Shown: positions 6,065 to 12,926, counted from the stretch's first letter. The stretch is DNA of 13,868 nt from DASYSL01 sp036003365 (GCA_036003365.1 DASYSL010000017.1:1-13868), one strand, 5' to 3'. The notes: a model not told the origin generated them from the letters alone. Numbers and translations are program-made.

Positions 6065-6450
6065 AGCGGAAGAACGTTTCGACCGGAGCGCCGTGGGAGC
6101 CGATCGTCGGCTATTCGCGCGCCGTGCGCACCGGACCGTGCGTGCAGGTGGCGGGCACGGCGGCGGTGGGGCCCGACGGCAAGACCGTCGCTCCGGGCGA
6201 CGGTGGCGCGCAGACGCGTTTCATTCTCGGCATCATCGAAAACGCATTGGCCGAAGTCGGCGCCACCCTCGAGCACGTGACGCGCACGCGCATCTTCGTC
6301 ACCGACATGTCGCAGTGGGAGGCGATCGGGCGCGCGCACGGCGAGCGCTTCGCGTCGATTCGCCCGGTGACCACGATGATCGAAGTGTCGAAGTTCATCT
6401 CTCCCGACATGGTGGTCGAGATCGAGGCCGAGGCGTGGGTCGAAGAGTAG
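6061..6450 (+). CDS. Rid (YjgF/YER057c) family protein lacking the RidA arginine
   Basis: A 129-residue single-domain Rid protein. Family features are VQVAGTAAVGPDGK (28-41), FILGIIENALAEVGATLEHVTRTRIFVTDM (54-83) and IEVSKFISPDMVVEIEAEAWV (107-127). Canonical RidA hydrolyses 2-aminoacrylate and other enamines using an arginine in its PARSCVEV segment (Arg105 in E. coli). Here the matching segment reads PVTTMIEV, so Thr replaces Arg (T104/T105). The Glu of EIEA is kept. It therefore probably belongs to one of the other Rid subgroups, which may not be enamine deaminases. ATG 6061 overlaps the hydrolase stop and has AGAGG 8 nt upstream; longer open frames starting upstream lie inside the hydrolase and are spurious. 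The next gene starts 2 nt after the stop. Confidence 0.9.
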   Translation: MKRKNVSTGAPWEPIVGYSRAVRTGPCVQVAGTAAVGPDGKTVAPGDGGAQTRFILGIIENALAEVGATLEHVTRTRIFVTDMSQWEAIGRAHGERFASIRPVTTMIEVSKFISPDMVVEIEAEAWVEE

Positions 6451-6452
6451 GG

Positions 6453-7394
6453 GTGCAGATCGCGCGGGTGGCGGGAATGGCGCTGATCGCGCTCCTCCTG
6501 CACACCGGCTGCGCGCGTCACGAGACGCGCCAGGCCGCCATGCCGGAGACCACGCGCGTGGCGGCGCCCGCGCGGCCCGCGCCCGCTCCGCCACCGCCGC
6601 CGCGCCCGCACTATCGCGCGTTGAAGCTGGCGGGTGACCACGCGTTGACCGATCTCGAGAACGCCCTCGGCGCGCACAAGTTCGCGCTGTTCTTGAAAGT
6701 GAATCGCATCGACCTGAGCCACGTGCGCGACACCGACACGCTGGCGGTGCCCGATTCGTCTTTGGACACGCTCGATCTCGCGCCCTTCCCGCTCGAGCTC
6801 GCGAGCGCGGCGTCGATTCCCAAGTTGCTGCTGGTCTCGTTGCGCGTGCAGGCTTTCGCCGCCTACGAGAACGGGCGCTTGGTGCACTGGGGACCGGTGT
6901 CGACCGGCAAGAAGACCACGCCCACTCCCGCCGGCCTCTATCACGCCAACTGGAAAGCCAAGCAGCGCTACAGCACCGTCGACGATTCGTGGTTTCTCAA
7001 GTGGTGCGTCAATATCGAGGTCCACGAAGGCATCTCGCTCCACGAGTACGAGCTGCCCGGGCGTCCGGCGAGCCACTCCTGCGTGCGCTTGGCGCCCGAC
7101 GACGCCGAATGGGTGTACGGCTGGGTCGATCAGTGGAGGCTCGACCCCGCCGGCAAGCTCGCGACCCCCGGCACGGCGGTGCTCGTGTTCGGCGATTACG
7201 CGTGGGGAGCGCGCGCGCCCTGGAAAGATCTCGCGCAAGATCCGCTGGCCGCGTCGGTGGCGCTCGGCGAGCTCGCCGCGCCGCTCAGGCTCGTGGTGCC
7301 GGCGGTGGCCTCGGGAGATTCGGCGGTGGCGCCCGGCGCGGTGGCGCCCGGCGCGGTGGCGCCCGCGGATACCTCGACGGTCAAGCGCGGCTGA
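6453..7394 (+). CDS. L,D-transpeptidase (YkuD domain), probable lipoprotein
   Basis: This 313-residue protein would cross-link peptidoglycan stem peptides or attach proteins to the wall. The N-terminus has a hydrophobic stretch ending LLLHTGC, with Cys20 as probable lipid acceptor, though His at -3 is atypical for a lipobox. A Pro-rich linker (39-53) follows, then a LysM-like stretch (about 62-102, ending VRDTDTLAVPD). The YkuD domain spans about 128-246: STGKKTTPTPAGLY, then His197 (LHEY) and SHSCVRL with His208 and nucleophile Cys210. The usual motif is SHGC; here Ser replaces Gly. The C-terminus has three VAPGA-type repeats. GTG 6453 is preferred because it gives a basic n-region (QIAR) and lies 2 nt after the Rid stop; ATG 6477 is possible. 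Last gene of the plus-strand unit, 8 nt from the converging aminotransferase stop. Confidence 0.88.
   Translation: MQIARVAGMALIALLLHTGCARHETRQAAMPETTRVAAPARPAPAPPPPPRPHYRALKLAGDHALTDLENALGAHKFALFLKVNRIDLSHVRDTDTLAVPDSSLDTLDLAPFPLELASAASIPKLLLVSLRVQAFAAYENGRLVHWGPVSTGKKTTPTPAGLYHANWKAKQRYSTVDDSWFLKWCVNIEVHEGISLHEYELPGRPASHSCVRLAPDDAEWVYGWVDQWRLDPAGKLATPGTAVLVFGDYAWGARAPWKDLAQDPLAASVALGELAAPLRLVVPAVASGDSAVAPGAVAPGAVAPADTSTVKRG
7323..7367 (+). repeat. 15-bp tandem repeat in the L,D-transpeptidase tail
   Basis: GCGGTGGCGCCCGGC is repeated at 7323-7337 and 7338-7352, with a third degraded copy at 7353-7367. It encodes AVAPG repeats near the C-terminus. The unit is a multiple of three, so copy-number change keeps the frame. 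Confidence 0.85.
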
Positions 7395-7402
7395 TCGCGA
7401 AG

Positions 7403-8497
7403 CTAGAGTAGTGTTTCTGAAATGACGCGCGCGCCCGCGGCGAAGGTCGCGGGTTCCGGAAGCAAGCTCACCACCAGATGATGCTCGTCGGCGAAATCGA
7501 AGAAGTGGCCCGGCTGCACGAGCACGCCGCGCTCGACGAGCGCGAGCGTCCATTCCTCGTCGGTGCGCGTGGCGGGCGCGCGTAGGACCGCCGACCAGCC
7601 ACCTTCCCAGGTCAGAGGAGCGAGGGGGGCGAGGGCGCGCAGATTGGCCGCCAGGCGAGCGCGCACGGCCTCGACAAAAGGGTGGCGCGCGGCGATCAGC
7701 GCCGGTGCGGCGCGCTGGATCCCCTGGCTCACCGAGAGAAATGTGTCGCAACACCATTCGAGCGCGGCCAGGGCGCGATCGGCGCCCGGGCCCGAGCACG
7801 CGATCCATGCCAGCTTGGCTTGCGGCAAGCCGCATGACTTGGAAAGCCCGCCCAGGACGAACGTGAGGCACGCGTCCCGCCCCGCGAAGCTGGCCGGCCG
7901 CACCGTGAAATCCCCGAACACTTCGTCGGCGATCAGCGCGGCGCCATTCTCGGCGCAGAATGCCTCGACGGCGCGCATCTCGCTCTCGTCGAGCAGCGAG
8001 CCCGTGGGATGGTTGGGCTGCACGACGATCAAGGCGCGCGCCGGCACGAGGGCCCCGATATCGACGCGCCAGCGCCCCTGCCTGTAGCGCAGCGGATAGG
8101 GCTCGAGCGCCACGCCCTCGAGGGCGGCCAGCGGGCCGAACAACGGATAGCTCGGCTCGGGCGCCAGAAAGCGATCGCCTGGGTCGCCCAGGATGCGAAA
8201 CAAATGCGCGTAGGCTTCGCTCGTGCTCGCGGTGAGCGCGAGCTTCGCCGGATCGAGACGCCACTCGCGCCCGATCGCCTCGCGCGCTTCACGCATCCCG
8301 AGTGGCTCGGGCGCGTATGGGGCGCGCGCGCCCTCGAGCAAGCCGCGCCACGCGGCTTCAGGCGGCGCCGGGAGGCCGACGCGCGTGGGATTGGTTTCGG
8401 TCAGGTCGAGGAGGGCGTCACCGCGGCGTGCCGCGATGGCCTTGGCGATGGCGTTGGGCTCGAAGCCGGACGGAATCCGTCGCGAGAGCCGGGTCAC
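7403..8497 (-). CDS. PLP-dependent aminotransferase, class I/II
   Basis: This is a 364-residue fold-type I aminotransferase. Visible landmarks are DLTETNPTRVGLP (31-43), LTASTSEAYAHLF (88-100, cofactor phosphate region), PEPSYPLFG (113-121), PNHPTGS with Asn162, IADEVFGD with Asp191, and GGLSKSCGLPQAKLAW with the Schiff-base lysine Lys220. It resembles an uncharacterised aspartate-aminotransferase-like subfamily; the amino donor and acceptor cannot be assigned. The GTG start at 8497 overlaps the glpK TGA (GTGA), which implies translational coupling, and the frame upstream of it is an antisense-like extension into glpK. Length is slightly short for the family (usually about 380-400). Why an aminotransferase follows glpK is unexplained. 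Confidence 0.9.
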   Translation of the reverse strand: MTRLSRRIPSGFEPNAIAKAIAARRGDALLDLTETNPTRVGLPAPPEAAWRGLLEGARAPYAPEPLGMREAREAIGREWRLDPAKLALTASTSEAYAHLFRILGDPGDRFLAPEPSYPLFGPLAALEGVALEPYPLRYRQGRWRVDIGALVPARALIVVQPNHPTGSLLDESEMRAVEAFCAENGAALIADEVFGDFTVRPASFAGRDACLTFVLGGLSKSCGLPQAKLAWIACSGPGADRALAALEWCCDTFLSVSQGIQRAAPALIAARHPFVEAVRARLAANLRALAPLAPLTWEGGWSAVLRAPATRTDEEWTLALVERGVLVQPGHFFDFADEHHLVVSLLPEPATFAAGARVISETLL

Positions 8498-9963
8498 GCG
8501 AGCAGTCGCGCGACCGCGGCCTGCCAGTGCGCGACCATCTCCTCGCGCTGCCGTCGCGACACGCGTGGGCGAAACACGCGATCGATCGCACCGGTGGCGC
8601 CCGGCGCCCGTCCGCTCGGCCACAGTCCTGCCGCGCGCGCCGCCAAGGCGGCAGCGCCGAGGGCCGTGGTCTCGAGCATCTTGGGGCGCTGGATGGGGCG
8701 GCCGAGCACGTCGGCCTGGAATTGCATGAGGAAATCGTTGGCCGCGGCACCACCGTCCACGCGCAGCGCGGAGAGCCGCCGCCCCGAATCGGCGACCATG
8801 GCGTCCACCACGTCGCGCGTCTGGAACGCGATCGATTCCAGCGCCGCGCGCACGAGATGCGCGCGCGTCACGCCGCGCGTGAGCCCGAGCCAGGCGCCGC
8901 GCGCGTCGGGGCGCCAGTAGGGGGCGCCGAGCCCCACGAACGCCGGCACCAGCACGGTGCCGAGGGTGTCGGGCACCGAGCGCGCGAGCTTCTCGCTCTC
9001 CGCCGCGCGCCCGACGATGCCCATGCCGTCGCGCAGCCATTGCACGACCGCGCCGGCGATGAACACCGCGCCCTCGAGCGCGTAGGTGGGGCCGCCGCGC
9101 GCGTCGCAAGCCAGCGTGGTGAGCAAACCGTGCTTGCTGGTGGGGCGCGTGTCGCCGGTCTGCAGCAAGAGGAAGCAGCCGGTGCCGTACGTGTTCTTGG
9201 CCTGGCCCGCGGCGAAGCATCCTTGCCCATAGAGGGCCGCCTGCTGGTCGCCCGCGATGCCGAGGATGGGAATGCCGTCGCGCAATCCCGGCACGCCGCG
9301 CGTTTCGCCGAAGGGGCCGCTCGACGCGCGCACTTCGGGCAAGAGTGCCGCGGGCGCGTCGAAGAGATCGAGGAGATCGCGATCCCAGCGCCGCTTGCCA
9401 ATGTCGAAGAGCAGCGTGCGCGAAGCGTTCGTGTGATCGGTGACGTGGGCGCGTCCAGCGGTCAGCCGCCACACGAGCCACGTGTCGACGGTCCCGAACG
9501 CGAGCTCACCGCGCGCCGCCCGGCGCGCCGCGCCGCGCACGTGGCGCAGGAGCCAGGCCACCTTGGTCCCGGAAAAATACGGATCGAGCAAGAGGCCGGT
9601 GCGCTTGCGCACCAGGGGCTCCCAGCCGCCGCGCTTGAGGGCTTCGCACAGAGTCGTGGTGCGCCGGCATTGCCACACGATGGCGCGCGCGAGGGGACGC
9701 GAGGTGCGCCGGTCCCAAAGCAGCGTGGTCTCGCGCTGGTTGGTGATCCCGATGGCTTCGATGTCGCGGCCGGGCACGCCCGACCTGCGCACCGCGGCGC
9801 CCACCGAGCGCCAGATCTCCTCGCCGTCGTGCTCGACCCAACCCGGGCGCGGGTAGTGCTGCGGCAATTCGGCGTAGCCGCGCCCGCGCACGCGCCCGGT
9901 CTGATCGAGAGCCAGAACCGTGGTGCCGGTGGTGCCCTGATCGATGGCGAGCACGAGCTTCAC
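8494..9963 (-). CDS. glpK: Glycerol kinase
   Basis: GlpK phosphorylates glycerol with ATP to sn-glycerol-3-phosphate in the cytoplasm. The 489-residue product matches the usual length (about 500) and the FGGY fold: LAIDQGTTGTT (5-15, ATP phosphate loop), GWVEHDGEEIW (41-51), NQRETTLLWD with Arg77, and AGDQQAALYGQ with the catalytic base Asp239. The ATPase core continues with NTYGTGCFLLLQTG, YALEGAVFIAGAVVQWLRDG and LRVDGGAAANDFLMQFQADVLG. GTG 9963 is the start because the family's first strand begins immediately (KLVLAIDQG) and it overlaps the glpD stop as GTGA; the open frame extends 37 more codons upstream but that part is inside glpD. Coupled to the aminotransferase downstream by another GTGA. 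No glpF permease is visible in the window. Confidence 0.97.
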   Translation of the reverse strand: MKLVLAIDQGTTGTTVLALDQTGRVRGRGYAELPQHYPRPGWVEHDGEEIWRSVGAAVRRSGVPGRDIEAIGITNQRETTLLWDRRTSRPLARAIVWQCRRTTTLCEALKRGGWEPLVRKRTGLLLDPYFSGTKVAWLLRHVRGAARRAARGELAFGTVDTWLVWRLTAGRAHVTDHTNASRTLLFDIGKRRWDRDLLDLFDAPAALLPEVRASSGPFGETRGVPGLRDGIPILGIAGDQQAALYGQGCFAAGQAKNTYGTGCFLLLQTGDTRPTSKHGLLTTLACDARGGPTYALEGAVFIAGAVVQWLRDGMGIVGRAAESEKLARSVPDTLGTVLVPAFVGLGAPYWRPDARGAWLGLTRGVTRAHLVRAALESIAFQTRDVVDAMVADSGRRLSALRVDGGAAANDFLMQFQADVLGRPIQRPKMLETTALGAAALAARAAGLWPSGRAPGATGAIDRVFRPRVSRRQREEMVAHWQAAVARLLA

Positions 9964-11546
9964 CGCTGCATGGCTCCCGTGATCACCTTGTCCTCGACGT
10001 CGATCTGGCGCTCGACTCTCTCCACTTCTTCGCGGGTGCGGGCCATGGACCATCCCAGGTGTCGCGCCATCCACTGGCTGATGGGCACGGCGGCCTGCCG
10101 GGCGCCGACACGCTCGTCGCCCAGGCCGAGCCGCCGGAAGACGATATCGTCGAGGCGTCGCGCCATCTCGTGGCGGATCGCGTAGACGACCTCGCCCTCG
10201 AGCACGCGCACGCCGGCGCGATCGTGCACGGCCGGAAACTGCTCGGCGAGCAGCATGGCTCCGGCGGCGAGACCGCCGTAGCGCGCCCCCATGCGCGACG
10301 CATCGTGATTCCCCACGTGGGCGAGCTCGAGCGCGCGGTCGCGCGCCAGTTGCGCAGCTTGTTCACGCACGCCCGCGCCGGCGCCCGGCAACGGCCGCTC
10401 GCGCGTGGCGCACGGCCGCGCCGTCTTGTGGAGCGAGCGCAGCAAGGCATCGAGCACGCGCTCGGCGGTCGCGCGGTACGTCGTGTACTTGCCGCCGATC
10501 ACGGTGAACACGCCGCGCTCTTCGAGAATGCGCGACTCGCGCGTGGTGGCGCGCAGGCTGCCGCGGGCGCGCACCAGCGGGCGCACGCCGGCATAGGCGT
10601 GGCGCACGTGCTCCGGGAACTGCACCACACCGGGCCAGCGCCAGCGCACCTCGTCGAGCAAGTAGCGCACGTCGGAGACCGTGACCGCGCACTCGTCGGG
10701 ATCGCCCTCGAACTCCGCTTCGGTCGTGCCCACGAGCGAGCCGTTGGCCTGCGGGATGACGAAGAAGACGCGGCGATCGTGGCGCGCGGTGAGAACCAGC
10801 GCATGATCGCGGGTGAGCGCCGGCACGATGACGTGGACGCCGCGGCTGCCGCGCACGCTCTTGGCCCGCTTCACGCCGGCGCGCTCGCGCACGCGATCGG
10901 CCCACGGGCCCGCGGCGTTGACCACGGCGGCGGCTTCGACCTCGAGCGTGGCCACCTCGGCGGCCAGGCGGTCGCGCGCCCGCACGCGAATGCCGCAACC
11001 CTCCGCGCCGCGCTCGATCGCCACCACTTCGTGATGGGTGTGGATCTCGGCGCCAAGGGCCGCCGCGTCGAGCGCGTTCTCGAGGCAGAGGCGCGTGTCG
11101 TTCATCTGCGCGTCGCCGAAGCGCCCGGCGCCTTGCAGGCCCTCGCGCGGCAGCTTGGGCTCGAGCTCGAGCGCGCGGCGGGCGGACAGCGAGCCCACGG
11201 CGCCGCCGCCCAGCCCGCCATAGAGCAGGAGCCCGGCGCCCACGTACCAGCGCGGGCGCGAGGACTTCTTGTAATAAGGAAGAAGAAAGGGAAGCGGCCG
11301 CACGAGGTGCGGAGCGAGCCGCAGGAGAAGCGCGCGCTCGGCCAGCGCTTCGTGCACCAGGCCCAGGCGCAAGTTCTCGAGGTAGCGGATGCCGCCGTGC
11401 ACGAGGCGCGAGGTGCGGCCGCTCGTGCCGCCGGCGAGGTCGCCCTTTTCGAAGAGGATGGTGCGGAGTCCGCGCAGGGCAGCGTCGCGCGCGATGCCGG
11501 CGCCCTGGATCCCTCCTCCGATCACGACGAGATCGTATCGCTCCAA
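9960..11546 (-). CDS. glpD: Glycerol-3-phosphate dehydrogenase, FAD/quinone-type
   Basis: GlpD oxidises glycerol-3-phosphate to dihydroxyacetone phosphate at the inner membrane and passes electrons to quinone. The 528-residue product has the FAD Rossmann motif VIGGGIQGAGIARDAALRG (8-26), the family signature GGTSGRTSRLVHGGIRYLE (39-57), NAAGPWAD, a GVRPLV segment and IGGKYTTYR, then the C-terminal helical domain (GNHDASRMGARYG, YAIRHEMARRLDDIVFRR). Length is normal for bacterial GlpD. The start is TTG 11546, the only initiation codon placed just before the Rossmann strand, with GGAGAG 7-8 nt upstream. The stop overlaps glpK (GTGA). Separated from the PAP2 gene upstream by 81 bp, so it could share that transcript. 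Identity is firm; regulation by glycerol-3-phosphate is not visible. Confidence 0.97.
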   Translation of the reverse strand: MERYDLVVIGGGIQGAGIARDAALRGLRTILFEKGDLAGGTSGRTSRLVHGGIRYLENLRLGLVHEALAERALLLRLAPHLVRPLPFLLPYYKKSSRPRWYVGAGLLLYGGLGGGAVGSLSARRALELEPKLPREGLQGAGRFGDAQMNDTRLCLENALDAAALGAEIHTHHEVVAIERGAEGCGIRVRARDRLAAEVATLEVEAAAVVNAAGPWADRVRERAGVKRAKSVRGSRGVHVIVPALTRDHALVLTARHDRRVFFVIPQANGSLVGTTEAEFEGDPDECAVTVSDVRYLLDEVRWRWPGVVQFPEHVRHAYAGVRPLVRARGSLRATTRESRILEERGVFTVIGGKYTTYRATAERVLDALLRSLHKTARPCATRERPLPGAGAGVREQAAQLARDRALELAHVGNHDASRMGARYGGLAAGAMLLAEQFPAVHDRAGVRVLEGEVVYAIRHEMARRLDDIVFRRLGLGDERVGARQAAVPISQWMARHLGWSMARTREEVERVERQIDVEDKVITGAMQR

Positions 11547-11627
11547 GCTCGGGCTCTCCGTGGCCGAGTCGGCCTTCGATGCAGGCTTCGATTCGGCGCG
11601 GAAGCTACTGTATGCCGAGGGAAAGGA

Positions 11628-12224
11628 CTACTGGCGGAAAGATTCTCGCGGCTGCCCGCGCTTCTGCCACAAGCGTTCCTCGAGCCGCATCGAGAGTGCC
11701 GCGAAGGTGATGCCGACGACGGCACCGGCCAAGACGTCGGAAGGGAAGTGGCGGCCGAGGAACACGCGGCTCGCGCCAATCCAGAGCGCGATCGCCCAGG
11801 CCCAGGGGCCGAGCCGTCGGTGCCGCGCGCTCACCGCCCAGGCGAGGCCGAACGCCGCCGAGCCGTGGGAGGAAGGAAAGGAGGCATTGCTCGCGTTGGC
11901 GTCGAGGTCGGGGCGGGTGCGGTGAAAGACACGCTTGAGCAGCTCGACGCAGCCCTGCGATCCGGCCAGCGTGAGGAGCCCGATCCGCACCGTGCGCCGG
12001 GCGACTTCGTTGCCGAACGAGCCGTAGGCCGCGAGCGCGGCGAGCACCGGCGGCGCGAGCCCGACGGCCGTCCCCGCGCGCATGAAGGCGTGGAGCGCCG
12101 GAATCGCATGATCCCAGGCCACGGCCTGGCGGGTGCAAGCCCGGTCCAGATCCTGGCCGGCCGGCACGAACAGGAGGGCGAGGGTTGCCAAAAGCAGGGC
12201 GGCCGAGACCACGGCGAGTTTCAT
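11628..12224 (-). CDS. PAP2-family membrane phosphatase
   Basis: A 198-residue integral membrane protein with the three PAP2 phosphatase motifs: K97 followed by R104-P105 (KxxxxxxRP), P117-S-S-H120 (the usual PSGH, Gly replaced by Ser), and S152-R153 through H159 to D163 (SRxxxxxHxxxD). Hydrophobic segments at about 4-20, 50-68, 79-90, 123-133, 141-151 and 163-178 fit the fold. Family members dephosphorylate phosphatidate, phosphatidylglycerophosphate or undecaprenyl pyrophosphate; the substrate here is open. ATG 12224 has no Shine-Dalgarno but a TATGTT box ends 6 nt upstream. It lies 81 bp upstream of glpD in the same direction, so a lipid or glycerol link is plausible but unproven. Confidence 0.92.
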   Translation of the reverse strand: MKLAVVSAALLLATLALLFVPAGQDLDRACTRQAVAWDHAIPALHAFMRAGTAVGLAPPVLAALAAYGSFGNEVARRTVRIGLLTLAGSQGCVELLKRVFHRTRPDLDANASNASFPSSHGSAAFGLAWAVSARHRRLGPWAWAIALWIGASRVFLGRHFPSDVLAGAVVGITFAALSMRLEERLWQKRGQPRESFRQ

Positions 12225-12230
12225 TTCAGG

Positions 12231-12239
12231 AACATAACA
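12231..12239 (-). promoter_or_regulatory. Extended -10 box of a possible leaderless promoter for the PAP2 gene
   Basis: On the minus strand TGTTATGTT (12239-12231) is an extended -10 element (TGN followed by TATGTT). It ends 6 nt before the ATG at 12224, placing the expected start at or next to the A of the ATG. No Shine-Dalgarno is present. Confidence 0.42.
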
Positions 12240-12302
12240 CGCTGCCGTTCATAGGCTTATATACTCGCAAGCAAGCCGCGCTCCGGCCCGTCCAGGGCGC
12301 GC

Positions 12303-12331
12303 TTTCGAGAATGCCGGCGTCATGGTAAAGT
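12303..12331 (+). promoter_or_regulatory. Weak candidate groESL promoter
   Basis: TTTCGA (12303-12308), a 17-nt spacer, and TAAAGT (12326-12331) would start transcription near 12338, about 145 nt before groES. Matches are 3 of 6 and 4 of 6. No CIRCE repeat and no sigma32-type -10 (CCCCAT) was seen in 12225-12483. Confidence 0.25.
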
Positions 12332-12473
12332 GTGCGCGCGAAAGTTTCTCTGCCGTACGCATTGCCCTGCCGGCCGACGAAACGGAAATCCCCGCATCCT
12401 AAGGCACGAACGAAACGAAGCGTCGCCCTGTGCGGCGCCGGGAGAAACTCGTCATGGCGACAAGCACCATCAA

Positions 12474-12479
12474 GGGAGG
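12474..12479 (+). promoter_or_regulatory. Shine-Dalgarno for groES start 12484
   Basis: GGGAGG lies 4 nt before ATG 12484. A second, weaker GGAG (12441-12444) precedes an in-frame ATG at 12454, which would add ten residues not typical of GroES. Confidence 0.6.
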
Positions 12480-12483
12480 CACG

Positions 12484-12777
12484 ATGAACGTTCAACCCCT
12501 TGCCGACCGGCTTCTTGTCCGGCGCGTGGAGGAGGAAGAGACGAAGCGCGGAGGCATCATCATCCCCGATACCGCGAAGGAAAAGCCCCAGGAGGGCGAG
12601 GTCGTGGCGGTGGGCCCGGGGCGGCTCACGGACGACGGCAAGCGCGTCCCCGTCGAGGTCAAGAAGGGCGACCGCATCCTGATGGGCAAGTACTCGGGCA
12701 CGGACGTCCGCATCTCGGGCGAGGAGTACGTCATCCTGCGTGAAGACGACGTCCTCGCGGTGCTCTCGTCGAAGTAG
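12484..12777 (+). CDS. groES: Co-chaperonin GroES (Hsp10)
   Basis: GroES forms the heptameric lid of the GroEL folding chamber in the cytoplasm. The 97-residue product has the normal length and landmarks: MNVQPLADRLLVRR at the N-terminus, the mobile loop at about residues 17-33 with the GroEL-contacting GGIII (23-27), EGEVVAVGPG (37-46), VKKGDRILMGKYSGT, and the closing YVILREDDVLAVL. ATG 12484 is favoured by the GGGAGG site 4 nt upstream and by homology of the first residues; ATG 12454 would give a 107-residue form starting MATSTIKGGT. groEL follows after 149 bp, the conserved gene order. Confidence 0.97.
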   Translation: MNVQPLADRLLVRRVEEEETKRGGIIIPDTAKEKPQEGEVVAVGPGRLTDDGKRVPVEVKKGDRILMGKYSGTDVRISGEEYVILREDDVLAVLSSK

Positions 12778-12800
12778 CGACCGCACTCGCGCCCGCGTGT

Positions 12801-12830
12801 GGGTCTGCGCGGTTGCGCCGATGCGCACCC
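12801..12830 (+). other. Imperfect hairpin between groES and groEL
   Basis: GGG (12801-12803) and TGCGC (12806-12810) can pair with GCGCA (12823-12827) and CCC (12828-12830); GG/CC inside the loop extends it with a 3-nt bulge. No U-run follows, so it is not a clear terminator. It could be a processing or attenuation site in the 149-bp spacer. Confidence 0.35.
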
Positions 12831-12910
12831 ATCTTCAATTGATTCCGCACTTCGCTTAGGTCCGGTCACTCGGCGCGTGGCGCCGGGGCGCGGGCCCATG
12901 GAAACCGCAG

Positions 12911-12917
12911 GAGGAGG
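12911..12917 (+). promoter_or_regulatory. Shine-Dalgarno for groEL
   Basis: GAGGAGG lies 9 nt upstream of ATG 12927, a strong site in keeping with high chaperonin expression. Confidence 0.75.
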
Positions 12918-12926
12918 AAAAGACGC

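Noticed and set aside
6111..8264. 717-codon minus-strand open frame
   Set aside because: It is antisense to the Rid and L,D-transpeptidase genes and out of frame with the aminotransferase; composition is Arg-rich and domain-free.
8498..9481. Long upstream extension of the aminotransferase frame
   Set aside because: It overlaps glpK in another frame and reads as low-complexity Arg/His sequence; the real start is GTG 8497.
9964..10074. Upstream extension of glpK
   Set aside because: The extra 37 codons lie inside glpD in another frame and precede the family's first strand; GTG 9963 is a better start.
8302..10185. 627-codon plus-strand open frame
   Set aside because: It is antisense to glpK and shows no family features.
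10059..12254. 731-codon plus-strand open frame antisense to glpD and the PAP2 gene
   Set aside because: It is opposite two clearly recognisable genes, its protein is His/Arg/Ala/Gly-rich without domains, and long antisense frames are expected in high-GC DNA.
12225..12483. CIRCE (HrcA) operator before groES
   Set aside because: I looked for TTAGCACTC and GAGTGCTAA halves and found neither.
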